NCBI RefSeq assembly: GCF_036320965.1
Contig: NC_092226.1
Span: 23,299,502 to 23,363,501, forward strand
Direction: 5' to 3'
Length of the DNA stretch: 64,000 nt
DNA from: Panulirus ornatus
Lineage: Eukaryota > Arthropoda > Malacostraca > Decapoda > Palinuridae
Below the pieces are notes generated by a model. The model saw nothing but the letters and a program-made list of their open reading frames with translations, did not search any database and was not told the origin of the DNA. Position numbers and translations under genes: made by a program. The number at the start of each line of letters is the position of its first letter. The first letter of the stretch is position 1. Shown piece by piece: positions 13,661-24,974 of this stretch.

Positions 13661-14148
13661 AACTATTACTCACTGTCGTCAGAGTAATTAGGAAGCCGTC
13701 ATAGATGCTACATAAAACGTTGCCATAAGAGACGTAATGACGTTCGCTTGACTTGGGCGGGGATCTGGGTCGGCTTTGCCTGTCACGTCCGTGGACAGGC
13801 TCGGTGGGGAAATGAGGTCATATGTTCACGCCATCAGGGGGCCTAGGAAAATGAGTCATAATGATTTGCTTCTGTCTGTATCTCTGTCTGTCTAGCTTCC
13901 AAGCTTTTATTTTTTTTCTTCCCTCGGCGTGGCTCTGCTTGCACCACTCCACCAACACACGACCTGGACGTACGTACTGTGGTCAGGTATATGTGGATCA
14001 TAGGTGTCGGTGTGCTGTGGCTGGTGGGTGGGTGGGTGGAGGGGTGGGGTGGTTATTCTTCGATGTCCTTTGGGGGAAAATAATCAAGGACCTTAATCAT
14101 GGGCGTCCGTGACGACCCTGGTCGATGATACTACTTGTGGTCGTTCTG
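13661..14148. other. No gene seen; unique sequence
   Basis: Unique moderately GC-rich sequence without recognised coding motifs; a GGTGGGTGGGTGG run sits at 14,022-14,050. Confidence 0.45.
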
Positions 14149-14240
14149 GTCGTCGCACGTATACTCTAGTATACGTGCGACGACGCACGTGCGACGACGC
14201 ACGTGCGACGACGCACGTATACTCTAGTATACGTGCATTT
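14149..14240. repeat. Palindrome cluster with 14-bp direct repeats
   Basis: 14,149-14,184 is a near-perfect palindrome with 17-base arms (arm GTCGTCGCACGTATACT) and a 2-base centre. Two GCGACGACGCACGT units follow, then a second GCACGTATACT/AGTATACGTGC palindrome at 14,212-14,236. CACGTG (E-box hexamer) occurs at 14,187 and 14,200. Function is unknown. Confidence 0.92.
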
Positions 14241-14471
14241 GCGTGTCGCAGTATACGCACGACTACGTCATGAGGTCCGGTTTGAAGCACCCTCCCCCCA
14301 CACACATCCACACACACACACACAACAGTCATCCCTCCCATTCCCAGTGCGACGGACGAAACATGCAAATTATGGACGACGGATGTTGGAAAATAGGTCA
14401 AGGTTGACGGCTGGCCAGGCTGGGTCAACACTGTAACGAGGAGATCCTCAAGGGATGGTTGGCTAACGTCT

Positions 14472-14521
<50 letters not shown>
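14472..14521. repeat. (CA)n microsatellite
   Basis: CA repeat of about 50 bp. Confidence 0.98.
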
Positions 14522-14522
<1 letters not shown>

Positions 14523-14674
14523 CTTCCTTGTCATTTAAGATAAAGGTAGAGGTGAAAGCACAGAAAAAAAACACGTTTCTTTTATATTCAGTTTACAGCG
14601 AGGCGTTCCCTGTCCCCTGAGTCAAACTGGCAGCGTTCCTGGCAGTACATCGAAGGTGTGTGGTATTTGTACCG

Positions 14675-15232
14675 TGCTGGGAGGGAGTTCTAACACTCGC
14701 GAGGCCCCATCTACTGAATACTCTCTTCCTTAATTCTCTTTAAACTTTCACAATTTTCGTCACTCAGTTTTCGATTCATTCACTACTCTTACGTAATAAA
14801 AGGACTTCTTCACATCTTCTTAAGTATATTTTCTTGCTTAATTATATGTTATAACCTCTCGCTCTAGCTCTATATCTTTCAAAGAACGATTCATAGCTGA
14901 AGTCATCAAACTGGTATGAAAACTTCAGGCTGTAATCAAGCCAACCCTGAATCTTTTTTCACCCGTGGTAGGCGAATCTAAGACCTCATACCCTCCTCGT
15001 AACTCTCTCTTAATTCTGGTACCTTCTTTGTTACCCTCCCATTAGCTCTTGGTGCATCTTTTAGTGCAGTGGTCAAATCTAAGAGGCATATCCTAGTTTT
15101 GCCCTGATGTACGATGAGAACAGCTTGATGAATATTACCTTATCTGTGAAGCTGAATGCAATTTTAATATGTGGCAAAACACGGTGTCCTCATCTTTTCT
15201 TCTAAAGTGGGACTCTAGAGACATGTTCTGCG

Positions 15233-15233
<1 letters not shown>
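14675..15233 (-). mobile_element. LINE fragment, C-terminus and 3' end
   Basis: The 3' UTR block at 14,683-14,720 aligns with the copies at 2.65 and 37.4 kb. VKKSFYYVRVVNES-type coding at about 14,785-14,835 is the conserved C-terminal block (FFxxRVVxxWN in intact relatives). The upstream part reaches the (GT)n tract at 15,234. Stops and frame shifts show it is dead. The 3' end abuts ACCACACACC on the minus strand, a short CA-like tail. Confidence 0.7.

Positions 15234-15273
<40 letters not shown>
15234..15273. repeat. (GT)n microsatellite
   Basis: GT repeat of about 40 bp at the 5'-truncation point of the preceding minus-strand LINE fragment. Confidence 0.97.
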
Positions 15274-15276
<3 letters not shown>

Positions 15277-15935
15277 GGGAGGGGGGGCGGCCTGAGGTCC
15301 ATGCAGGTAAGGTGTTGTTCCTCAGTCACTTCATAATTACTGAGGAAAAGTAATCACTGAGGAAACTTTTCCCCATTGGTATCGCTGGTGGATCATTGTG
15401 CACCTCACCGTTTTACTCATGTGAAGGAATACGTCTGTTCCTCCTGCACCAAGAGATCGTGGACCACGACCCTGGAACCCTGGTATATACGCACTGAAAT
15501 TATGCCACATTATCCTCACGGAGTTTAGCATCCAAACTACTGTGGCTTCTCATGGTACAATACACAAATGAGAAACTTTTTCCTAACTAGTTCCAATAGC
15601 GTCACTCTTGGACCCCACATCGAACTAGGTGGGTGGAGACCAGTACCCGATCTATCTTCTGAAGGCATAACATAAGGGCCAAGAGAGTTTTCCTGGTCAG
15701 TGCCGTAATAAATGAGCCATTTGTGGCCAGCACGAGGAGAAGAATGTCAGGGTAATCAAGTTGGAGCAATAGCCTGGGTACCCAGCCCCGCCACAGGTGC
15801 CGCGGGCGAGGGAACCCTACTAGAGATATACACATGAAGGAGACGACGAAGCACGATTGTCGGACGCACACCACACGACATCTGAGGTATTAGGCTACAC
15901 GAATTCCTTCAGTTGTGGCTACGGTGACGTTGTTG
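15274..15935. other. No gene recognised
   Basis: Unique sequence with two minus-strand open frames of 64 and 90 codons and no family motif. It may contain an old repeat I cannot place. Confidence 0.4.
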
Positions 15936-15936
15936 C

Positions 15937-16080
15937 TAGGATACATAACAACCAACTCTATTACGGTACACACACAACCAGGATACACAACAACCAACAC
16001 TACCACGACGCACACACTGGCGGGATACATAACAACCAGCACTACCGTGATATAAAACATTGGCAGGATACATAACCAAG
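15937..16080. repeat. ~42-bp tandem repeat, 3-4 copies
   Basis: GGATACATAACAACCA followed by ACTACCRYGAY recurs four times at about 40-44 bp. Confidence 0.85.
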
Positions 16081-17320
16081 AAAACGATGTTATAAAACAC
16101 TGCCTTGAATAACGACCCCCCTTTTGTGCGTCTTCATCTCTGACAGTACACAGAGAGTCCCTGTCCTGTGTCACACACCTTATCAAAGTATTAAAGAAAC
16201 AAGATACAAAATCCTTGACGTATCAGAACATAACATGACGTCAGGGAAACGCGACCAGCACACAAGATCAAAGGAAGGCGATGTGATACAGAAGTGTTCA
16301 AGAGATTCTTCAGCAACAGAGACACAGAACGCTGATAAAATACTAACCAAACGAAAGGAATACATACATTTGGAACAAGGCTGGACAAACACTTTTAGCG
16401 AATTCAGTTATCAAAAAATGAATGAAAGCCATTTCTTTGGTAAGCTATTGCGAGACGGACGTAACATATATTCTACTCTCTTTTCTAATTTAAAGTAAGG
16501 GCTAAAAGTCCTTCTTCTCCAGAGTGACCGGTTACCATAATTGTATTAGAACATTTTTCCTCTCCTAACAGCTTAATGATCCTTTATTGCTGTCTTCCTA
16601 CCGGCCAAAATGCTAGAGGGATTGATGTTGTGGGTAGAAGCCTTCTACCTTACTGTCTCCATCAATCTTGAAATAGGATTAGGACACTGCCACATTTCTC
16701 CAGCAGAGAACCTCGTCGAAGACCATGAGGTCATAAGTCGTCTGGCGTTTCCAGTTATTTTTACGCAAGAATACTACTAGGATTCATAATACCATATACT
16801 AAACGATATATAACCTTTCTTTTCCCTATAGTGACCATCATGGCTCGGACGAACGATGCCCCAGTCAAAGGCCATTTCAGGCGACAAAAATGAGAGATTA
16901 TGAAAGTAAAACTTCATCAGGGTCCACACAGTTTATGAACATTACCACTTAACCTGTTAACCCGCAGTACCACGTCACAAAGCACTTCCGGGACACATGA
17001 CTGACGGCAGCAGTATGAACATACATGACCCGGACAAAACGCCACGCCTGTAAACACTGACGAACACCAGAACCATGAAACTCTGCAGACCACACGATGA
17101 CAACGAATCGTACAGCATCATCAGGCGACACAAGCCAACGCAATATTGCATAACCATGAACAGTAACAGTAAATGACGCGTTACTATAACTAGTAACAGG
17201 GGGCAAAAGAATCCACCAGATCAAAGGGGTGGACGTGAACATTAAGGAGAGGGCGGGATCAAGTGCCAGCAGTGGCGCAGTTCAGATATCCGACAACACA
17301 GAAGACGAAATGCAGCTTTA
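16081..17320. other. No gene recognised; 124-codon open frame at 16,124-16,498
   Basis: The plus-strand frame 16,124-16,498 is free of low-complexity sequence but has no recognisable domain, signal peptide or neighbouring splice signals that I can defend. The rest of the segment shows nothing recognisable. Confidence 0.35.
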
Positions 17321-17324
17321 TGAA

Positions 17325-18200
17325 ATATACAAGACATAGTCCCAGCAGCAAAGTCCACAGACTCTATTGTATACACAAGGCATAGTCCCAACAGCAAGGG
17401 CTGCAGACTTTACTGTATATACACGAGGCACAGTCCCAGCAGCAAGGTCCACAGACTCTACTGTATACACAAGGCACAGTCCCAGTAGCAAGGTCCACAA
17501 ACTACTGTATGCACGAGGGATAGTCCCAGCAGCAAGGTCCACAAACTCTACTGTATGCATAAGGCACATTCCCAGCAGTAATGGCCACAAACTCTACCGC
17601 ATGCACGAGGCATAGTCCCAGCAGCAAGGTCCACAGACTCTACTGAATGCATGAAGCATAGTTCCAGCAAGGAAGGGCATACAAAACGTGAATAAGCAGC
17701 GAGGGTCACAAATTCTACAGTCTGGAACATGTACAGCGCCAGGTTCGCGAGACAAACGTCACTAACTCTCAAACAAGTGCAGTCCATTGTTCCCGCTTCG
17801 AGGGTCACAAAATCCGTAACATGCACAGTCTATAGTTACCACTATGGTCACAAAGTCTGGAACGTAGATAGGCCATTGTTCCGGTAGTGAAGGTCAGAAA
17901 ATCTGGAACATGTACGATTTCTAATTTCCAAATCTTTAGAAAAAAAGAAATGAAAAAAAAAAAGGCTGTAGTTCCATCTGCAAAGGTTTCACACTCTGGA
18001 GAACGGACAAACAAGACTTCCAAGAGAGAGGGGTCACAAAACCTGGAACACAGACAGCCAGCAGTTCAAGCAGCGACAGCCATAAACTGGAACATGGAGA
18101 GGCCATAGCTCTGGTAGTGAGAGGACTAGGGGGAGGCAACAGTTCCAGCAGTGAGGGGCAACAAACTCGGGAAAGCAGCAGTTCCAGCACCGGCGGGTAC
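17325..18200. repeat. ~46-bp minisatellite, diverging toward the right
   Basis: AGTCCCAGCAGCAAGGTCCA followed by an ACTCTACTGTATRCAC-type segment repeats about 7 times between 17,325 and 17,690. Weaker copies (GGTCACAAA, GTTCCAGCAG) continue to about 18,200. Open frames of about 90 codons in the array are artefacts. Confidence 0.88.
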
Positions 18201-18836
18201 ACTCAGAAACATGGAAGAACCGCCGGCTTCAGCGACAAGGAAGAACCAGAGACACTGCAACACAAAAGGGTGAGCGTTTGAACAGCATCACTTACAAAGT
18301 CCGAAACACACAGGAGCGTCTGTTCCAGCAGCGTGGGATGGTGCTGGAAAGGGAGCAGCTGCTGGCTCGCCAGAAGTTCAGGAAGATTAATGACAGACGT
18401 TTTCTGGCGCCTCCTCAACGAAGTAGGGAGAATGGGGGAGTGAGGTAGAGGTGGGGCTAACCGTGGAGGGTGAAGGGGGGAGGGGGAATAGCGAGGGAAA
18501 ACAAGGGGAGCGGGTGAGTGTGGAAACTGGAAGAATGAAAGAAGTGAAAGAAATTGAAGGGACAGGGGTTGGAAGAGGGAGTGAACTGAGGAAGAGAGAG
18601 AAACTGGGGTTTAGGGAGAGTAATTGAGAGAGAAGATAATAAAGGAATAAATAGAGATGAGAGAGTGGAGAGTGCAAAAGACGTAAGAAATGTTTTAGGA
18701 TGAAGAAGCAGGAAAGGGGGGAAAAGGAAGTGACAAAAGAGACTGGAAGGCAGAGTGGAAAGAGGAGGAGAAAGGAAGTGGTCATCCGAGGCGGAGGAGG
18801 AGGAGACAAAGTGTACGGTGGAACTGTCAAGCGACC
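18201..18836. other. No gene seen; G/A-rich from 18,420
   Basis: Purine-rich low-complexity sequence leading into the GA microsatellite. Confidence 0.5.

Positions 18837-18912
<76 letters not shown>
18837..18912. repeat. (GA)n microsatellite
   Basis: Uninterrupted GA run. Confidence 0.98.
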
Positions 18913-18915
<3 letters not shown>

Positions 18916-19192
18916 TCAATTACTTACCGGTACCTAAGACGAGATTATGCCAAGAGGCACGGATAGGGCGTAGCACTCACCGCAGGGATATATAATATTA
19001 CAGAGAAAGCGTTGTGTCCAGTGCCATGTGTGAAAGGGAAAGATCGTATGTTTGTGGACTGAAAACCAGCAGCCAAAGCGTTCTTGAGGCAGAAAGTAAA
19101 GACAGCTACCTGGGCCAAAGGAGTGGCACTTGACGGCCACTGAAGTGCTGGTTCAATGCGCAGCCAGCACTAACCTTTCCGATACCCAGACT

Positions 19193-20430
<1,238 letters not shown>

Positions 20431-20900
20431 GATCCCTTGAGAACGACAGTATGACCTTTAGGCACGACAGGACGACCCACGAGCACGACGGTGCGATCCA
20501 TGAGTACGTCAGTATGGCCCAAGAGCACGACCGTGCGATCTCCAATTATAATGACGACCACTGATCTGACCCTTTAAGTTTAGGTCGAGGGTCTCATTAT
20601 CATACCAAAAGGTCCTACCGGCGTCGTGTTCAAGGGTCTCACGGTCGTGCTCAAGCATCGTTTCTTCGTGGTCAAGGACCGTGGTCTCCCGATCAACTGT
20701 CGGGAAGTCTGTGCTCAGGTGTCGTAGCGTCGTGCTCAAAGGACGTATTTTCGTGAAAAAGCGTCGTAGCATCGTGCTCAAGGGTCCTATCTTCCTCATC
20801 AAGCGTCGTAACGTTGTGGCTGAAGGTCGTATCTTCGTGATTAAGCATCGTACCGCCGTGAACATTAGGCTGTATCGTCGTACTGAAAGGGGTGAAGATG
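20431..20900. repeat. Foldback-type repeat, locus A (21-bp units in inverted arms)
   Basis: The left arm, 20,431-20,536, has five 21-bp units of the type GACCCATGAGCACGACGGTR. The centre, about 20,565-20,600, contains TGATCTGACCCTTTAAG then TTTAGGTC. The right arm, 20,610-20,880, has about eleven 21-bp units of the reverse-complement type (TCGTRSCGTCGTGCTCAAGG). The arms are complementary in consensus, though individual units diverge. The family recurs at 22.57-22.68, 50.13-50.24 and 50.84-51.10 kb. No coding capacity was seen. Confidence 0.85.
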
Positions 20901-22320
20901 TTGATAATCACCTTGTATCACTTTCACAATTTTGATCATAATGAGAAATACTTTGCCTTTCTCTTTTGTCTATTCTATCTATATTCTGATATCTATGTAT
21001 GATTAACATGCAATCCCTTCTTCTAACACGTTATTCTACCATTCGTAAACTATCGTTTTCTTAGTGATTACAAGTCAATAACATTACCGACCATGAGACA
21101 GAACCCTAACGAGTTAACACTAGAGACATTGACCATCCGTAACCATCATTAGGTCATCAGTCGTTATCCAAGGTCATTATAGTTTCTTCGCTGAGCTGTA
21201 ACTACATGGCTGGCTGAGGCTCCCCGTATAGCACACCGCGGGCAGGAACGAGAAGTGTCGCGGAAGCCGAGGTTACATTACTGCCAAAAGTTGAGTCAAG
21301 ACGCAAGAGTAAAGTTGGTTCACTCCAGGGCCAACGCTTGCGACACTGACTGACACCATACTGAATCATGCTACACTGAACCGCGCTACAGCTCGAGTGA
21401 CAGAGCATCATTCTACTGTGACTCATTCTACAGTGACTCCGACACATGAGACAGACACTGTCATGACTCATTGGAAATCGAGGAATTAATACTTCATGGT
21501 GAACCATCTTATTTCCAACGTAGAGAACAGTGAGTCATTACAGTCTAACTCATCAAGGTTCTGCATCTACATGATGACTCTACGACCAGTCGTTATGGCT
21601 CATACTAAACCGACTAGCGCGATTCCGACACTTGCTTCCTCACACTCCACAGTTACGCTGGACACCTACACAACATCACCCGTGTCACTAATACACAATA
21701 CGCCGACGACACTGGCTCATAACCACATTAGTTACACTGGGACCCACCACACTGACCACCTGTGTCTGCACTTGACGACCCAGTCACACACTGACCTCCA
21801 GTGCTTGCATTTGACGACCCTCTCATCTGAGTTTCGCTTGTGAATTCTGACTTCCTGTTTGAAGACTAAGTCTAGTTCTCACCCCAATCTTGTTCTAGTT
21901 ATCAAGCATTCGCGATTCGTGAGCAAAGCAAAGACACCGTGAAGGTAATCTCCGCAAACAGATTCCGTTCTAAATACACTGCGTTTGTCAGCCAATAACC
22001 ACACAAAGATCAACATTACCTGCAGGACCTACCTTCGCCACACCGTTGGAAAATTCCAGGGTCGAGTGATCGAAAGATTCTGCCAAGTTTAAGCTTCTTA
22101 CTGGATCTCCCAGAGGCTAACTCTACCAAAGGTTTCATTAATAATGTATAGTCAGATATTTTCAGAGAGTTTCAGCCTGTCGGAGATCTACCGATTGGTC
22201 GGTCTCAATTAAAAAAAATGATATACTGACCAACACATGAGAATATGACGATAAAAGATCGGAAAATCCTTCCCAGAGTTCCTTAAGTCTGCCATGATAT
22301 CGAACTATCATACCAGTTAC
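20901..22320. other. No gene seen; loosely repetitive CACTGAC/GTCATT words
   Basis: 21,060-21,830 has recurrent short words (CACTGAC, GACTCAT, CACACTGAC) suggesting a decayed tandem repeat. 21,830-22,290 is unique. Open frames of about 100 codons lack motifs. Confidence 0.4.
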
Positions 22321-22341
22321 AGAAAGACGTCATTCACAGAA

Positions 22342-22530
22342 CCGTACTTTAGAGAACCATACTTTAGAGAACCATACTTTAGAGAACAATACTTTAGAGA
22401 ACAATACTTTAAAGAACAATACTTTAAAGAACCATACTTTAGAGAACCATACTTTAGAGAACCATACTTTAGAGAACAATACTTTAGAGAACCATACTTA
22501 AGAGAACCATACTTTAGAGTACCATACTTT
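22342..22530. repeat. 15-bp minisatellite, about 13 copies
   Basis: Unit ACTTTAGAGAACCAT with A/C variation at one position. Because 15 is a multiple of three, it produces a periodic FREPY peptide in a 130-codon frame (22,294-22,686), which runs on into the foldback-family sequence. I regard this as non-coding. Confidence 0.95.
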
Positions 22531-22559
22531 CACAAAAACAAATTCGTAAGAAAAATCGA

Positions 22560-22675
22560 TCTTGAACTTTGTGTCACGACTGAGCGATTCCTCAACCACA
22601 ACAAGCATGGATGGACCTTTGAGTATGATGGCTTAGCCTTTTTTTCTGACCTGAATCGTAAAGGTCCGGGAAAAA
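22560..22675. repeat. Foldback family, locus B (left arm and centre)
   Basis: Contains degenerate units ending in GGACCTTTGAGTATGATGGC and the centre TTCTGACCTGAATCGTAAAGGTC. The same order is seen at 50,180-50,235 (GAGT/GGGTATGATGGC, then GACCTGACCCTTAATTTAGG). No right arm is recognisable. Confidence 0.65.
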
Positions 22676-22740
22676 AAAAAGGTTAGGCAAGGCTAAAACC
22701 ATGATGCACTAAAGGCCACGCTCTTGTCTTCAAGTTACCC

Positions 22741-23139
22741 TTACTGTCTTATCTTCGTCGACACCCCAGGCAAAAGTAAGGCATGACCCAGGTGTTCGCG
22801 AACTCTGTTCAAAGCCACTTCACTGAAAGGGACCTCTACAGGGGTCGACCAACTCCTATACTCGGGCTCTGCCAGCTGTTGAATCTCAAGGATGTAAGCC
22901 ACCTGTAAACCTACATCTGTATCAGTCAACACTATGTAGTCTGGTTCGTCGAGTGGCAGGAGTGATGTCTTGCCCAAGCCGTGGCTGACGGTACGACAAA
23001 TACAGTGATTAATGCAAAATGATTTTGACTCGAGGCGAGAAGGAATGATGTTCCTTTGAGAGCTGACAGAACATCTGTCACCCAGTGACATTAGAGACAC
23101 CGACCACAAAGCTAAGAGTGGAAAGTAACAAAGCAACAA
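22741..23139 (-). CDS. Unrecognised 132-codon open frame (possible exon)
   Basis: The frame begins with MLLCYFPLLALWSVSLMSLG, a hydrophobic stretch that could be a signal peptide or a membrane segment. The remainder has mixed, non-repetitive composition with an acidic/hydrophobic segment (DTDVGLQVAYILEI) and ends RQ-stop. It lies in one of the few unique blocks, outside the arrays. I recognise no domain. Splice sites around it are not evident, and an ORF of this length is expected by chance in 64 kb. The stop is at 22,741-22,743 and the first ATG was used as start. Chance open frame is the main alternative. Confidence 0.2.
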   Translation of the reverse strand: MLLCYFPLLALWSVSLMSLGDRCSVSSQRNIIPSRLESKSFCINHCICRTVSHGLGKTSLLPLDEPDYIVLTDTDVGLQVAYILEIQQLAEPEYRSWSTPVEVPFSEVALNRVREHLGHALLLPGVSTKIRQ

Positions 23140-23825
23140 TACTTCCTTACTTTACTAAAGTAGACAATGTTGGTATTCGTTTTTATTCTGATCCATCGAG
23201 TTGTTGACAACACTCTCACTCAGATGTTTAAATTTTGACAACTCTTCATTAATGGGTTAATAATCTAATCATATTACTTATTTATCTTTAAAAATAAACA
23301 TTTACTTCACTACTTTTCACCCGAACGTGTCATTCCCAGCTGCAGTCAGCTCGGGCGTGTCGTTCCAAGCAGCAAGGCTGGACGTGTCGTCACCAGCAAC
23401 CAGTAACGACTGGTACGAAAAATAAGATAAACATCTAATTTCTTCAAGAATAAACTTTAGAAGAAGTATGTCATATTGAAAGCAACTTAAGTGAAAAAAG
23501 TAGAAGTAGCTAAAATTCGAAGTACCTTGTTAAAAGTAAGTCCAGAATAGATTTAATAATTGTGAGTAAAGGAGTAATGATGCCGCTGCTTGTGACCTCC
23601 TCCCACCACTGGCAGGTAGAGGTGGATGTGAGCCTCGTGGTCAACATAAACACCACATCACAACCTCACCTCCCACTGCAGACATACAGGTTCCAAAACG
23701 CAAGAAAATTCTCATATACTTCACTTTCGTATATCTCTAATTACATGCTTCTGTTTATGCTAGTAACCCCATACATGATTATACTCGATGGTTAACATAC
23801 TATGGATACGGTGTATTGGTATGTG
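23140..23825. other. No gene seen; AT-rich unique sequence
   Basis: TCGGGCGTGTCGTTCCCAGC-type words occur three times at 23,320-23,395 (GTGTCATTCCCAGC, GTGTCGTTCCAAGC, GTGTCGTCACCAGC), a short decayed repeat. Nothing else recognisable. Confidence 0.45.
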
Positions 23826-23995
23826 CTCTCAACGTGTACAACCTAAGGTGACATGTTACCACATAGTGATGCATGAGGTAAAATGTTGCCAGAGTGTACA
23901 ACATACGATGAAGTGTTGCCAGAGTGTACATCATACGGTGTAGTGTTGCCAAAGTGCACATCATACAGTAAAGTATTACCAGAGTGTACAGCACC
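23826..23995. repeat. 30-bp tandem repeat, about 5 copies
   Basis: GTTGCCAGAGTGTACAACAT followed by ACGRTGAAGT recurs with moderate divergence. Confidence 0.88.
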
Positions 23996-23999
23996 AGCA

Positions 24000-24660
24000 G
24001 CAGTTACCACATTCCACTAGCGGCATCGTTACCATGATTACACCAATCGCAGTTACCATATGACACTAGTGGTATAACTATCATAATTGCATATTGACAG
24101 TTACCATAATTACACCAGTGGCAGTTACCATTATCACACCCAGCGGCAGTTGCCAAAATTATACCACTGGTAGTTACCATAATATGACACCAACGATGTT
24201 CCCATAATTATACCAACGGCAGGTATCATAATTACGCCAGTGACGGTAACCATAATGACGCCAGTGACGGTAACCATAATTACGTCAGTGACAGTAACCA
24301 TAATTACGTCAGTGACAGTAACCATAATTACGCCAGTGACAGTAACCATAATTACGTCAGTGACAGTAACCATAATTACGCCAGTGGCCGCTGCCATAAT
24401 CACACCAATGACAGTAACCATAATTACGCCAGTGACAGTAACCATAATTACGTCAGTGACAGTAACCATAATTACGTCAGTGACAGTAACCATAATTACG
24501 CCAGTGGCCGCTGCCATAATCACACCAATGACAGTAACCATAATTACGCCAGTGACGGTAACCATAATTACGTCAGTGACAGTAACCATAATTACGCCAG
24601 TGACAGTAACCATAATTACGTCAGTGACAGAGACCATAATTAAGCCAAGTGGCCGCTGCA
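24000..24660. repeat. 24-bp minisatellite, about 25 copies
   Basis: Unit ATTACGCCAGTGACAGTAACCATA-type (key words CAGTGACAGTAACCATAATT and ACGCC/ACGTC alternation); diverged before 24,230. A duplicated block with GTGGCCGCTGCCATAATCAC occurs at about 24,380 and 24,500. Frames are open on both strands (150 and 175 codons) because the unit is stop-free both ways and 24 is a multiple of three; this is not evidence of a gene. Confidence 0.96.
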
Positions 24661-24974
24661 ATAATCAGCAGCACAAGGCAGTAGACACGTGAAGCAAACG
24701 TATTCATAACCCGTGTCTGAAATGATATGAAATGGCTGGCGTGAGCCTATGGCCAGCCGGCAATGCTAAGTGGCTTTTTTCCTTTAGCCCATCTTTGGCC
24801 TCAAACTCACTCCTGACCTCTAGCCCACCCATGACCTATCAAGCCTACCCCTGGCCTCTTTTAGCCCACTTCTTTCCTGTAGACCACTTGAGAGCTGCTG
24901 GCCACTCGCTCACCCTTGGCCTCTTCTCCACATTTGGCTTCTCACATCTCTCTTTGGTGTCTCATCTATAGCCC

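Noticed and set aside
16124..16498. 124-codon plus-strand frame as a gene
   Set aside because: No domain, splice context or codon signal that I can identify; the length is compatible with chance in a 64-kb window.
22294..22686. 130-codon frame with FREPY repeats
   Set aside because: The repeat is a 15-bp minisatellite, and the tail of the frame lies in the non-coding foldback family.
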